Positions 1 through 8,158 of a stretch of 64,000 nucleotides of DNA are shown here, in pieces. The stretch comes from Arthrobacter sp. zg-Y1171. Its GTDB lineage: Bacteria; Actinomycetota; Actinomycetes; Actinomycetales; Micrococcaceae. The first letter of the stretch is position 1; each line of letters opens with the position of its first letter. The notes beneath the pieces were generated by a model. The model ran no database searches, was not told the DNA's origin, and saw nothing but the letters and a program-made list of their open reading frames with translations. The translations under genes and the position numbers were made by a program. Location of the stretch: the NCBI RefSeq assembly GCF_025244845.1, contig NZ_CP104264.1, positions 3,100,001 to 3,164,000 on the forward strand. The letters run 5' to 3'.

Positions 1-1
1 C

Positions 2-865
2 GTGGCCGGGAAGCTGTTCGACGCCTACGGACTGGCAGTCAACGGCCTGGGCCTGATCTCGACTGTCCTGAACCTGGCCACCCTGGATTTCGCACCCGGG
101 CGGGACACCCCCTATGCGCTGCACCTGCCGACCTACGCCGCCATCGCGCACTTCCACGGCCGGCTTCCGGGCCGCGAGCTGGCCGACGTCGTCCGCGAAG
201 CCGAAGCCTACGCCGCGCGCGAGTACGGATATGCGCTGACCCAGGGGTCCCGGCTGAGCGCGGAGGAGTACGACGACGTCATCGCCCGCCTCGCCGCCAT
301 CACCACCCTGAGCGAGGGCTTCATCCGGCGTACCAATCTGCGCTGGGACTACGCCATGTTCTCTGCGGAGCTGCTGCGGGAGGAAAACCTGGCCGTGGGG
401 CGCATCGACGGCCGGTTTACCGCCGCGCCGGCGCACCAGCAGGACTGGATCAACTGGGACGATCCCAGCCTGGTGGCCATCAACGGGCCCTATTCCGCGG
501 CCATCAACCACTATGTCCGCGCCGAGCTCGGCTACGAGAACGATCTCCCCTACGAAATCCTCAGCGGCCGGGTCCAGCCGTGGAGCTACAAGACCTTCGA
601 GGGTGTGCCCGTGGATGTCACCGGCACCCTGGAACGGCTGCTGGTGCACAACCCGGCGCTGCGCGTGCACGTGGACTACGGCTACTACGACGGCGCCACG
701 CCGCATTTCGCCGCGGAGTACGTGTGGGCGCACATGCGGCTGAGCGATGAAGCACGGTCCCGGTTCACGCACCACTACTACGAGGCCGGGCACATGATGT
801 ACGTAAACCCCGGCTGCCGTGCCGACCAGCTGCGCAACCTCGCGGGGTTCGTGACCGGGGCCTAG
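2..865 (+). CDS. S10 family serine carboxypeptidase-like peptidase, C-terminal part
   Basis: The frame is open from the window edge, so the N-terminus lies outside; the GTG at the edge is not taken as the true start. The visible part matches the C-terminal half of S10 (carboxypeptidase Y-like) alpha/beta-hydrolases. It carries the catalytic Asp in a VDYGYYDGATP segment (near residue 224) and the catalytic His in YEAGHMMYVNPG (near residue 263). The nucleophile Ser motif (GESYG) must lie upstream of the window. Family members hydrolyse C-terminal residues of peptides; the bacterial substrate is unknown. The gene ends 3 bases before the convergent methyltransferase gene, with no room for a private terminator. 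Confidence 0.85.
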   Translation: MAGKLFDAYGLAVNGLGLISTVLNLATLDFAPGRDTPYALHLPTYAAIAHFHGRLPGRELADVVREAEAYAAREYGYALTQGSRLSAEEYDDVIARLAAITTLSEGFIRRTNLRWDYAMFSAELLREENLAVGRIDGRFTAAPAHQQDWINWDDPSLVAINGPYSAAINHYVRAELGYENDLPYEILSGRVQPWSYKTFEGVPVDVTGTLERLLVHNPALRVHVDYGYYDGATPHFAAEYVWAHMRLSDEARSRFTHHYYEAGHMMYVNPGCRADQLRNLAGFVTGA

Positions 866-868
866 GGT

Positions 869-1624
869 TCAGGGGGCCGGCGGGCGGCGGAACAGTGCGG
901 TGAGCAGGAAAGATTCCCCAAACCAGGGCGAGTCCTGTTCCTGAGCGGCCATCGGGCGGATTTCGATTTCCTCGAAGGCCGCAAAAACCCATCGCAAGTC
1001 GTCAGGGCTGAAGGCAATTCCCGCTTCGAATGTCCCGTCGCGGTAGAGCTGTTCGTCGGGAGCTTCCGAGCCCATCCGGCCCCGGGCGAAACAGGCCAGC
1101 CCCAGATAGCCGCCGGGCGCGAGGGTGCGCTTCAGCAGTTGGAGGTAGCTGATGCGGCGGTGCGGGGGAAGGTGGTGCAGGCACCCTGAGTCGTAGACCA
1201 GTCCGTACGTTCCTGAAAACGCTTCCGGCGGCAGGGCAAAGGCGTCGCCGCAGGTGAATGAGACCTCCAGCCGCCGCGCTGCGGCACGTTCCCGGCCCCA
1301 CGCCACGGCCTCGGATGAGAGATCAACGGCATCCACGGTGTAACCGTTTTCCGCCAGGAACAGGGCATTGCGGCCAGGACCTGACCCGATATCCAGTACC
1401 CTCGTCGGCGCGAACACTTCGGCGCTGACCCACCGGGCCAGGTTTTCGTCGGGTTTGTCGGCGAAGAACGGGACGGGCCGGGTCCGGTCGGCATAGAACC
1501 TGTTCCACCAGGTGCTGCCTGCGTCATGGGTCCAGCGGACCGAGTCACGGGCAAACAGCCCGTCCATCAGCCTCAGGAGATCATCAACGGACCGCAGGCT
1601 GCGGTTGATCGGCGGCTCGCTCAT
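869..1624 (-). CDS. Class I SAM-dependent methyltransferase
   Basis: A 251-residue soluble protein with a Rossmann methyltransferase core. Motif I is VLDIGSGPGRNALFLAE (about residues 96-112), followed by an acidic position after strand 2 (VDAVDLS), a GDAFALP segment and a post-motif segment YDSGCLHHLPP. It resembles thiopurine/tellurite-type and general class I methyltransferases, but the sequence does not show the substrate. It is convergent with the peptidase gene. The upstream DUF456 gene is on the same strand 42 bases away, so co-transcription is possible. Confidence 0.85.
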   Translation of the reverse strand: MSEPPINRSLRSVDDLLRLMDGLFARDSVRWTHDAGSTWWNRFYADRTRPVPFFADKPDENLARWVSAEVFAPTRVLDIGSGPGRNALFLAENGYTVDAVDLSSEAVAWGRERAAARRLEVSFTCGDAFALPPEAFSGTYGLVYDSGCLHHLPPHRRISYLQLLKRTLAPGGYLGLACFARGRMGSEAPDEQLYRDGTFEAGIAFSPDDLRWVFAAFEEIEIRPMAAQEQDSPWFGESFLLTALFRRPPAP

Positions 1625-1666
1625 AATGCCAGACCTTACCCACGCGGCTTCCCCTGGGGAACGGTG

Positions 1667-2167
1667 TTACCGGGTGGCGAAGTGCAGCCAGACAGCCCCG
1701 CCCCAGAGTCCGCCTGCGGTCAGCGCCAGCGCCAGTTCGGCAAGGATCCCGATGCCCATGGCCTTCAGGGTGGCCACACTGGAGGACCAGGCGGCGGACA
1801 GGTCCCGCTTGCGCAGCCACTCGCTGAGCAGCAGGCCGACGGCGAACCCGATAAACAGGCCCACGGCAGGAATGGTGAACATTCCAACGATGCCCACAGC
1901 CACGCCCGCCACGATGGAGCGCTTGGGGATTTCCCGTTCCTTGAGCCGCCGTCCGGTGAGGAAGGCACTGGACAGCATTCCGGCGATCAGGAGCACGGCA
2001 CCGATCCCGAAGGACCACCAGGCCGGCGCGCTCTGCACTCCGAGGGCCCAGCCCAGCAGGGCAATGAGGATCAGGATGCTGCCCGGCAGCACGGGCACCA
2101 CAATGCCGATCAGGCCCACGGCGATCACCAGGGCTGCGGCAATGGTTACAAGAAGGTCCGGATCCAT
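1667..2167 (-). CDS. DUF456 domain membrane protein
   Basis: Small hydrophobic protein (166 residues from this ATG) that matches DUF456: repeated glycine-rich membrane segments (VIAVGLIGIVVPVLPGS, then FGIGAVLLIAGMLSSAF, AVGIVGMFTIPAVGLFIG and a final helix) with a short basic loop LKEREIPKRS between them. About four or five transmembrane helices are visible. Function in this family is unknown. A GTG at 2194 would add nine residues; I prefer the ATG at 2167 because it gives the family's usual MDPDLLVTI-type N-terminus. It shares strand and close spacing with the methyltransferase downstream. Confidence 0.8.
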   Translation of the reverse strand: MDPDLLVTIAAALVIAVGLIGIVVPVLPGSILILIALLGWALGVQSAPAWWSFGIGAVLLIAGMLSSAFLTGRRLKEREIPKRSIVAGVAVGIVGMFTIPAVGLFIGFAVGLLLSEWLRKRDLSAAWSSSVATLKAMGIGILAELALALTAGGLWGGAVWLHFATR

Positions 2168-2240
2168 TCCCCCAGTGTTCCACCAGCTGTCCACTCCCCT
2201 CGTATTTGCCCGCCGGGGCGGTTCGGCCTTTGCGATTCTG

Positions 2241-2353
2241 CTGCCGGTTGGGGATTCCGCTGCCGGTTGGGGATTCCGCTGCCGGTTGGGGAAATCCCTC
2301 CGCTGCGCAGTGGCAGGGATTTCCCAAACCGGTCGGGTTTTCCCAAACTGGAG
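2241..2353. repeat. Modular intergenic inverted repeat, copy 1, with a 19-bp tandem repeat
   Basis: This gap lies between two divergent genes. It starts with 2.7 tandem copies of CTGCCGGTTGGGGATTCCG (2241-2293). It continues into arms of the type GGGAAATCCCTCCGCTGCG and GGCAGGGATTTCCCAAACCGG around a short GC centre, then another TTTTCCCAAACTGGAG unit. The same modules recur near 8.0, 23.95, 24.1 and 26.7 kb. The arms can fold into a long hairpin. Role unknown: it could be a mobile miniature element, a terminator-like structure or a protein-binding array. Confidence 0.75.
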
Positions 2354-2482
2354 CCTTTACCCGGTCTGCCGGGCCCGAAATCCCCGGCGTGGCTCGGACC
2401 GCCGGGTGGAGAAACTACTAAGGATGCTTATAAGGTGGCATCTTCAGCCCGATTCACCGGACGGAAAACAGGAGAGCAGTAA

Positions 2483-3688
2483 ATGAGCACCGAACCAGGG
2501 AACACAAACGCTTCCAACACCGGACGCGGAGCCTCTGACGGCGGCCCGTTCCGGGACCGGTCCGATCGGCCCGCGCCCGTCGACGACAGCCAGGCCATTC
2601 CCGTGGACGGTCACCGGGAGGACACCGCCACCCGGGCCATGGACACCGACACCGCCTCCTCTTCTCCGTCGCATGCCACCGGCCGCCGTGCGGGCAGCCA
2701 TGCCGCCGAACCGGTAGCGGGCACCACGAACGACGACGCCGCCGGCCGCGCGATGCCGGTCTCCGATTCCCGTTCGGGCTCCGAATCCGCCTCCGAAGAT
2801 ACGAGTACCCGGGTCGCACCAGTCACCGCCACCCGTTCCCCCGACGCTGACGGCACCGGCGAACACCGCGGCGCAACATCGGTATCTGCCGTGCGTGACC
2901 ACCGTGACGCAGACACTGAGCGCGATTCTGACCGCGACGCCGAGAACCGGCACGCCATGAACGCCGGCGACACGACGGATGATCGACGCGACGCCCGCGA
3001 CGACCGGAACGATGACCGGAACGATGACCGCGGCGTCGTACGCGACCAGGACCGGGACGGCCGAATTGATGATCGTGACGCCGTGCACACCCGCGAGGCC
3101 GCCCTGCCCAACCGTGAGGCACTGCTGGCCCGGGAGAAGGAACGCTTCGGCGGCTTCAAGTTCGGTGCGGCGTTCTTCGGCTGGCTGACCGCTACCGGAA
3201 TGGTGGTGCTGCTTTCGGCGCTGGCTGCGGCGATTGGCGCTGCCGTGGGCCTTTCGGCTGAAACCAACCTCGGCCAGGCCCTGGAATCTGCAGCAGCCAA
3301 CCAGTCCGCCGGGATCGTCGGCGCGATCATCATGCTCCTGGTCCTGCTGCTCTCCTACTTTGCCGGCGGATACGTCGCCGGGCGCATGGCCCGCTTCAAC
3401 GGCGCCAAGCAGGGCCTGGCCGTCTGGCTGTGGGCACTGGTGGCGGCCGCCGTCGTCATCATCCTGGGCCTGATCTTCGGCAACGACATCCGCAGCATCA
3501 GCCAGCTCAACTCGGTTGCGCCGCTGCCCGAGAACCTGGAAGGCATGGACGCCGGCACCTGGATCGCCGTCGCTGCCAGCCTGCTGGCCACCCTGCTCGG
3601 CGCCATCCTGGGCGGCCTGGCCGGTATGCGTTACCACCGCCGTATTGACCGTGCAGACTTCCGCACGGAAGAGACCGTCGTCCGCTAA
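2483..3688 (+). CDS. Membrane protein with long charged disordered N-terminus and four C-terminal helices
   Basis: The start ATG follows an AGGAGAG ribosome site. Residues 1 to about 215 have low complexity and are rich in Asp, Arg, Thr and Ser, with near-repeats such as DARDDRNDDRNDDR (about 170-190), so they are probably disordered and soluble. The C-terminal 180 residues hold four hydrophobic helices: FGWLTATGMVVLLSALAA, IVGAIIMLLVLLLSYFAGG, LAVWLWALVAAAVVIILG and WIAVAASLLATLLGAILGG. The Gly-rich helices recall small channel-like or YrzE/DUF-type membrane proteins, but I do not recognise a named family. It is a single gene followed by a good hairpin terminator. Function unknown. Confidence 0.75.
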   Translation: MSTEPGNTNASNTGRGASDGGPFRDRSDRPAPVDDSQAIPVDGHREDTATRAMDTDTASSSPSHATGRRAGSHAAEPVAGTTNDDAAGRAMPVSDSRSGSESASEDTSTRVAPVTATRSPDADGTGEHRGATSVSAVRDHRDADTERDSDRDAENRHAMNAGDTTDDRRDARDDRNDDRNDDRGVVRDQDRDGRIDDRDAVHTREAALPNREALLAREKERFGGFKFGAAFFGWLTATGMVVLLSALAAAIGAAVGLSAETNLGQALESAAANQSAGIVGAIIMLLVLLLSYFAGGYVAGRMARFNGAKQGLAVWLWALVAAAVVIILGLIFGNDIRSISQLNSVAPLPENLEGMDAGTWIAVAASLLATLLGAILGGLAGMRYHRRIDRADFRTEETVVR

Positions 3689-3703
3689 GACGTTGTCGGT
3701 CCT

Positions 3704-3752
3704 AACGGCCGCTGCAACCTCCGGTTTCCGGGGATTGCAGCGGCCGTTTTTT
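3704..3752 (+). terminator. Rho-independent terminator
   Basis: Inverted repeat AACGGCCGCTGCAA / TTGCAGCGGCCGTT (14 bp arms, about 20-base loop) followed directly by a T-run. It sits 16 bases after the stop of the membrane protein gene. Confidence 0.85.
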
Positions 3753-3770
3753 GTTGGCCCCCTCACCCAG

Positions 3771-3940
3771 CAGGACGTCCCACGCTCCGGTGCGGAAGTG
3801 ACGACTGGGACCTCACCTGCAACACCTGCACCACGTCGTGGGATGCTGTTTCCGTCAGGATCAGGACGTCCCGCCATCCGGTACGGAAGTGGCGCCTGTG
3901 ACCTCACCAGTAACACCGGCACCACGTAGTGGGATGCCGT
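3771..3940. repeat. Two imperfect direct repeats of about 79 bp, 91 bp apart start to start
   Basis: Copies at 3771-3849 and 3862-3940 both begin CAGGACGTCCC, share GCGGAAGTG/ACGGAAGTG and ACCTCACC, and end CACGT(C/A)GTGGGATGC. The opening GACGTCCCAC and closing GTGGGATG are partly complementary, so each copy could form a hairpin. No open frame of coding character spans them. With the two flanking terminators they account for the 357-base gene-free stretch. Confidence 0.65.
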
Positions 3941-3992
3941 GCGGGCCACAGTGCCAGGCGAGCAGGAATCAGTGCCCGACACCTTAAACACA

Positions 3993-4020
3993 CTGAGGCC
4001 CCGCATATGCGGGGCCTCAG
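3993..4020. terminator. Perfect 28-bp palindrome, probable terminator of the SDR gene
   Basis: CTGAGGCCCCGCAT and its exact complement ATGCGGGGCCTCAG abut without a spacer. On the minus strand it is followed by TGTGTTTAAGG, a weak T-rich tail. It lies 25 bases past the stop of the minus-strand SDR gene and may also back up the plus-strand terminator. Confidence 0.7.
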
Positions 4021-4045
4021 CTCTAACGGGATGAAACCGCAGACG

Positions 4046-4954
4046 TTACGGGGACGGGGTGCCGCCGTTGACGTTCAGCGTTTCGCCGATCACGTAGCTG
4101 GATTCCGGCGAAGCAAGGAAGACGTAGGCCGGGGCCAGTTCGGTGGGCTGGCCCGCACGGCCCAGCGGGGTGCTCTGGCCGAACTCCGTCAGCGCTTCCT
4201 TCTGCTGTCCGTCGGACGGCTGCAGCGGGGTCCAGAACGGACCCGGCGCCACGGCATTCACACGGATTCCCTTGGGTGCAAGCTGCTGGCCAAGGCCCTT
4301 GGTGAAGTTGTTGATGGCCGCCTTGGTGCTGGCGTAGTCCAGCAGGTCGGCGGACGGCTCGTAGGCCTGGATCGAGGTGGTGTTGATGATGGTCGATCCG
4401 GCCGGCAGGTGCTTCAGCGCAGCCTTCGTCACCCGGAAGAACGAGTAGATGTTGGTCTTGAACGTATGGTCCAGCTGCTCGTCGGAGAGATCTTCAAGGT
4501 TCTCCACGGCAATCTGCTTGCCCGCGTTGTTGACCAGGATGTCCAGCCCACCCAAGGCCGAAACGGCATCCTCGACCAGCTGGCGGCAGTACTCGGGATC
4601 CTTGAGGTCACCGGGAAGCCTCACCAGCTTACGGCCGGTCTTCTCGACCACCTCGGCAATGTGCTGGGCGTCCGGCTCCTCCTCGGGAAGGTAGGAGATG
4701 GCGACGTCGGCCCCCTCACGGGCGAACGCAATGGCCACAGCCGCACCGATGCCGGAATCGCCGCCGGTAATAAGCGCCTTCCGGCCTTCCAGGCGTCCGG
4801 TGCCGCGGTAGGTATCCTCGCCGTGGTCCACGTGCGGGGTCATGTCCTTGTCCAGGCCCGGCTCGGGCTGGTCCTGGATGGGCGGTGCGATGGACGGGTA
4901 GCGGTCCACGGGGTTTTGGAAGGTGTACTGGTCCGACTTGTTGCCGTTTGTCAT
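4046..4954 (-). CDS. SDR family NAD(P)-dependent oxidoreductase (YghA / general stress protein 39 type)
   Basis: A 302-residue short-chain dehydrogenase with an N-terminal extension of about 50 residues typical of the YghA/YdaD/GSP39 group. It has the nucleotide-binding TGGDSGIG motif (about 63-70), NNAGKQ, and the catalytic Tyr-Lys pair in YASTKAA, with the active Ser in the NTTSIQAYEP strand. The ATG at 4954 has a GTGGGAAC element at ribosome-site distance. A GTG at 4966 is possible but that codon overlaps the element. Members reduce aldehydes or ketones and are often stress-induced; the substrate is unknown here. It is divergent from a universal stress protein, which fits a stress role. 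Confidence 0.85.
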   Translation of the reverse strand: MTNGNKSDQYTFQNPVDRYPSIAPPIQDQPEPGLDKDMTPHVDHGEDTYRGTGRLEGRKALITGGDSGIGAAVAIAFAREGADVAISYLPEEEPDAQHIAEVVEKTGRKLVRLPGDLKDPEYCRQLVEDAVSALGGLDILVNNAGKQIAVENLEDLSDEQLDHTFKTNIYSFFRVTKAALKHLPAGSTIINTTSIQAYEPSADLLDYASTKAAINNFTKGLGQQLAPKGIRVNAVAPGPFWTPLQPSDGQQKEALTEFGQSTPLGRAGQPTELAPAYVFLASPESSYVIGETLNVNGGTPSP

Positions 4955-5035
4955 AGAAGTTCCCACTTTCGGTAGGTCAGTCCATTCGGGCGGTCCGGCT
5001 AGGGCCGCCGTGAAAGGCGGTCGCTCACGCTAACG

Positions 5036-5047
5036 TAAGCATGCTTA
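5036..5047. promoter_or_regulatory. 12-bp palindrome in divergent SDR/usp promoter region
   Basis: TAAGCATGCTTA is a perfect palindrome in the 221-base gap between the divergent SDR and universal stress genes. Position and symmetry fit a dimeric regulator site. The regulator is unknown and chance occurrence is possible. Confidence 0.35.
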
Positions 5048-5175
5048 TTACCCTATGCCCGATTGGCGCTTCTGCTCAAGTCCGCGGTTCCGCCGCACAA
5101 ATCGCCGCTGCTATGGCCCTGCCCGCTGCCGGGGGCGCAAACTGCTGCATATCCAACTGCCTTGGAAGGAACATC

Positions 5176-5616
5176 ATGACTGAAGGAACCCGGAAGCGGA
5201 TTGTCGTTGGCGTGGACGGCTCAGAGGAGTCATTGGAGGCGCTGCGCCTGGCCCGCCGACTGGCGGACCTGCTGGAATGCCGCATTGAGGCCATCTCGGT
5301 GTGGGAGTTTCCGGCAATGCTCGCCACGCCGTTTCCCACCACCGAATGGTCCCCGCGGGTGGAAGCCGAGCGGGGCCTGGCCGAGGCGGTGGAAGCAGCC
5401 TTCGAAGGGAAGGGCATTCCGGAGGGTCTCACCCAGTCAGCGGTGGCCGGACAAACCGCCCGGGTGCTGATGGAAGCCAGCCGCGGGGCGGAGATGCTGG
5501 TGGTGGGCAACCGAGGACGCGGCGGTTTTGCCGGGCTGCTGCTTGGCTCGGTCAGCACCGCTGTGGCCGCGCACGCCTACTGCCCGGTGCTGATTGCCCG
5601 CCCCCACCGGGACTAA
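5176..5616 (+). CDS. Universal stress protein (UspA family)
   Basis: A single Usp domain of 146 residues with the N-terminal IVVGVDGSEESLEALRLA and the ATP-binding GNRGRGGFAGLLLGSVS pattern (G-2X-G-9X-G-S/T), so an ATP-binding Usp is expected. Although the frame is open from 5041, the ATG at 5176 is preceded by GGAAGGAAC and starts exactly where the family starts. The codons before it are probably untranslated leader. Usp proteins act in the cytoplasm in stress and dormancy responses; the partner is unknown. Confidence 0.88.
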   Translation: MTEGTRKRIVVGVDGSEESLEALRLARRLADLLECRIEAISVWEFPAMLATPFPTTEWSPRVEAERGLAEAVEAAFEGKGIPEGLTQSAVAGQTARVLMEASRGAEMLVVGNRGRGGFAGLLLGSVSTAVAAHAYCPVLIARPHRD

Positions 5617-5736
5617 ACCAGCCAGCATCGTCTATACGGAAGGCGCGGGACGCCCGGACGGGCCCGGACCGGATCCCGGCCCGGGGGCGGCCGACGAGCG
5701 CATGTAGGGATCGGGGCCGGAGCTACCGGACCAGAA

Positions 5737-7260
5737 CTACCGGTGAGCCGGAACCCGGCGCAGCAGCACGGCCGCACCCGCGGCGGCCACCACCATGGTG
5801 ACCAGGCCGATCAGCGAGGTGATGTTGACGCCGGAGTCGAAGGCCGTCTGCGCGGAATGCAGCAGTGCCGAGGCAGCATCTGCGGGCAGGTCCCGGGCAG
5901 CCTCGACGGCGCCGCCCAGGGTTTCCCCGGCGGCAGCCGTCTGCTCCGGGGTCAAACCGGCCGGGACCTGGACGCCGTTGCGGTAGGCCGCGGTGAGAAT
6001 GCTGCCCAGCACGGCAGTACCCAGGACGGACCCGATCTCGTAGGCCGTCTCGGAAATAGCCGAGGCGGATCCAGCACGGGACGGCGGAACGCTGGCCAGG
6101 ATCAGGTCATTGGAAATGGTTTCCGCAGCCCCCACGCCAACGCCCAGCAGCAGGAACGCGATGATCAGCTGGAGCACGGTCACCGACTCCCCCGCAGCAA
6201 AGACCAGGGCATAGCCGGCTCCGTTGAAGAGCAGCCCGCCGGCCACCACAACCGCAGGGCGGACCCGTTTCACCAGGGGCACCACGGCCAGGCCGGTGAT
6301 GATGGTGAGCACCAGTCCGGGCAGCATGGTCAGGCCGGCTTCGATGGGCGTCTGTCCGACCACCAGCTGCAGGTGCTGGGAGAGGAAGAAGATGAAGCCC
6401 ACCATGGCGAACAGGCTGAGCAGGTTCGCGGCGATGGAGCCGCTGAAGACCGGGTTCCGGAACAGCCGGACGTCGAGCATCGGTTTTTCCCGCGACAGCT
6501 GGCGGCGGACAAAGAAGAAGCCCAACACCAGACCGGCGGCGATGAACGGCAGGCCGGCCGCGGCGCCGTCGTGCGCGAACTCCTTGATGCCGTAGGTGAC
6601 CGAGAGCATGGCGCCCATGACCAGGACAACGCCGAGAATGTCGACGGCGCCGGGGCTGGGGTCCTTGGATTCGGGCAGCAGTATCGGGGCGAAGATCAGC
6701 AGCGGCAGCAGCACCGGGATGGACAGCAGGAACACCGAACCCCACCAGAAGTGCTCGAGCAGCACGCCGCCCACGATCGGGCCGAGGGCCGCGCCGCCGG
6801 AGAAGCCGGCGGCCCAGATCGCCACCGCGATCCGGCGCTGGGACGGGTCGGTGAAGATGTTGCGGATCAGCGACAGGGTGGCGGGCATCAGCATGGCACC
6901 GAACACGCCCATCAGGGCACGGGCCACGATCAGCAGCGCCGCGGAGGGCGCAAACGCGGCCACCAGGGAGAAGACGCCGAAGCCCACGCTGCCGATCATC
7001 AGCAGGCGGAGCCGGCCGATCCGGTCACCGAGGCTGCCCATGGGCACCAGCAGGCCGGCAAGGACCAGGGCGTAGACGTCCACGATCCACAACAGTTCGA
7101 CGCCGGTGGGTGCCAGCGCCTGCGAGAGCGACGGGATGGCGAAGCTCAGGACGTTGTTGTCGATGGAGATGAGCAGAACGGGCAGCATCAGGACTGCGAG
7201 TCCCCACCATTCACGCGTTCCTGCACGCGTAACTGCGGGTTTTTCCTGGACCGCCAGCAC
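5737..7260 (-). CDS. MFS drug exporter, DHA2 family (EmrB/QacA type, 14 TM)
   Basis: A 507-residue membrane protein with about 14 hydrophobic helices and the DHA2 hallmarks: DRIGRLRLLMIG after helix 2 (motif A), RALMGVFGAMLMPATLSLI (motif B) and FSGGAALGPIVGGVLLE (motif C, antiporter). I place the start at the GTG at 7260, behind AAGGAGGA. Upstream in-frame starts would run into the divergent TetR gene. It should export cationic or amphiphilic toxic compounds using the proton gradient. The divergent TetR gene 130 bases away and the operator-like site between them suggest local repression relieved by a ligand. Confidence 0.88.
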   Translation of the reverse strand: MLAVQEKPAVTRAGTREWWGLAVLMLPVLLISIDNNVLSFAIPSLSQALAPTGVELLWIVDVYALVLAGLLVPMGSLGDRIGRLRLLMIGSVGFGVFSLVAAFAPSAALLIVARALMGVFGAMLMPATLSLIRNIFTDPSQRRIAVAIWAAGFSGGAALGPIVGGVLLEHFWWGSVFLLSIPVLLPLLIFAPILLPESKDPSPGAVDILGVVLVMGAMLSVTYGIKEFAHDGAAAGLPFIAAGLVLGFFFVRRQLSREKPMLDVRLFRNPVFSGSIAANLLSLFAMVGFIFFLSQHLQLVVGQTPIEAGLTMLPGLVLTIITGLAVVPLVKRVRPAVVVAGGLLFNGAGYALVFAAGESVTVLQLIIAFLLLGVGVGAAETISNDLILASVPPSRAGSASAISETAYEIGSVLGTAVLGSILTAAYRNGVQVPAGLTPEQTAAAGETLGGAVEAARDLPADAASALLHSAQTAFDSGVNITSLIGLVTMVVAAAGAAVLLRRVPAHR

Positions 7261-7324
7261 GGCTTCCTCCTTCAAGGTTGATCTTTCACGGATTCTGGGC
7301 AGGGAAAACCCCACCGAAGTACTG

Positions 7325-7345
7325 TACCGTCTAGACTGTATGGTA
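7325..7345. promoter_or_regulatory. Putative TetR operator between exporter and regulator
   Basis: Imperfect inverted repeat with half-sites TACCGTCTAG and (complement) TACCATACAG, matching at 7 of 10 positions around a TCTAGA core. It lies in the 130-base divergent gap and is placed where it could control both promoters. Confidence 0.5.
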
Positions 7346-7390
7346 GCCAAATTGCGGCTGTTTCGTCCGCTGATGGCGTAGCGTAAAAGC

Positions 7391-7957
7391 ATGCCCAACA
7401 CTCGTCCCGCCCGGGACCGCATCCTCGATGCCTATGAGGAACTCCTCATCAATGAAGGCCCCCGCGGCGCCACCCTGGACGCCGTCGTCGCCCGCGCCGA
7501 GGTTTCCAAAGGCGGCCTGCTGTATCACTTCAAGAACAAGGAAGCGATGGCCGGGGCCCTGATCGAAAAGCTCCGCAGCCTCGCCGCGGCAGACCTGCAG
7601 ACCATGCGCGAGGATCCGGAAGGGCCGGCGCGGTACCTGGTCCGCAGCTCCGTGTACGTCGGCAGCGAGCTGGACCGGGCACTGATCGGCGTCGTCCGCC
7701 TGGCGCAGGCATCCGATCCCGTAGCCTCGGAGCTGCTGCAGGACATCCACCACAGCTGGTTCGACCTGGTCCATGACGAGGTGGGCGATCCGGGCATTGC
7801 CCGTGCCATCACCCTGCTGGCCGACGGCTTGTATTACAACGAGGGGCTGCCCGGCGGCTGGCCGCAGGCCACCCGTGACAGCCGCACGCATTCCGTCTCC
7901 GACCTGCTGGAAATCGTGGATGTCCTGAAATCCCACGCCCAGCAGGCGCAGACGTAA
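7391..7957 (+). CDS. TetR/AcrR family transcriptional regulator
   Basis: A 188-residue protein with an N-terminal TetR DNA-binding domain: RILDAYEELLINEG, then the helix-turn-helix GATLDAVVARAEVSKGGLLYHFKNKEAM (residues about 24-52). A helical ligand domain follows. It is divergent from a DHA2 exporter, the classical arrangement for a local drug-efflux repressor. Ligand unknown. Confidence 0.88.
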   Translation: MPNTRPARDRILDAYEELLINEGPRGATLDAVVARAEVSKGGLLYHFKNKEAMAGALIEKLRSLAAADLQTMREDPEGPARYLVRSSVYVGSELDRALIGVVRLAQASDPVASELLQDIHHSWFDLVHDEVGDPGIARAITLLADGLYYNEGLPGGWPQATRDSRTHSVSDLLEIVDVLKSHAQQAQT

Positions 7958-8000
7958 CCTTCCGGCGACACCCGACAGTGTCCGGCGCGGAATTCCCCGT

Positions 8001-8090
8001 GGTTTGGGAAAAACCCTGCGGTTTGTGACAATCCCTGCGCCGCGCAACGCAGGGATCCGGACAAACTGCAGGGATCCGGACAAACCGAGG
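8001..8090. repeat. Modular intergenic inverted repeat, copy 2
   Basis: Left modules TTTGGGAAAAACCCTGCG and TTTGTGACAATCCCTGCG face right modules CGCAGGGATCCGGACAAA and TGCAGGGATCCGGACAAA across a CCGCGCAA centre. Thus two direct units on each side are arranged as a large inverted repeat. It lies between the tetR stop and the rraA start on the same strand. Confidence 0.75.
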
Positions 8091-8158
8091 GCCGGCGTAG
8101 GCCCAACCCTCGGCGTGGCAGGATGATTCACTGCTGTGCCGTCTGCCACAGTGGTGCC

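Noticed and set aside
5743..7281. Long plus-strand frame antisense to the MFS exporter
   Set aside because: Gln/His/Gly-rich translation without motifs, typical of the opposite strand of a GC-rich gene; the minus-strand exporter has full family motifs.
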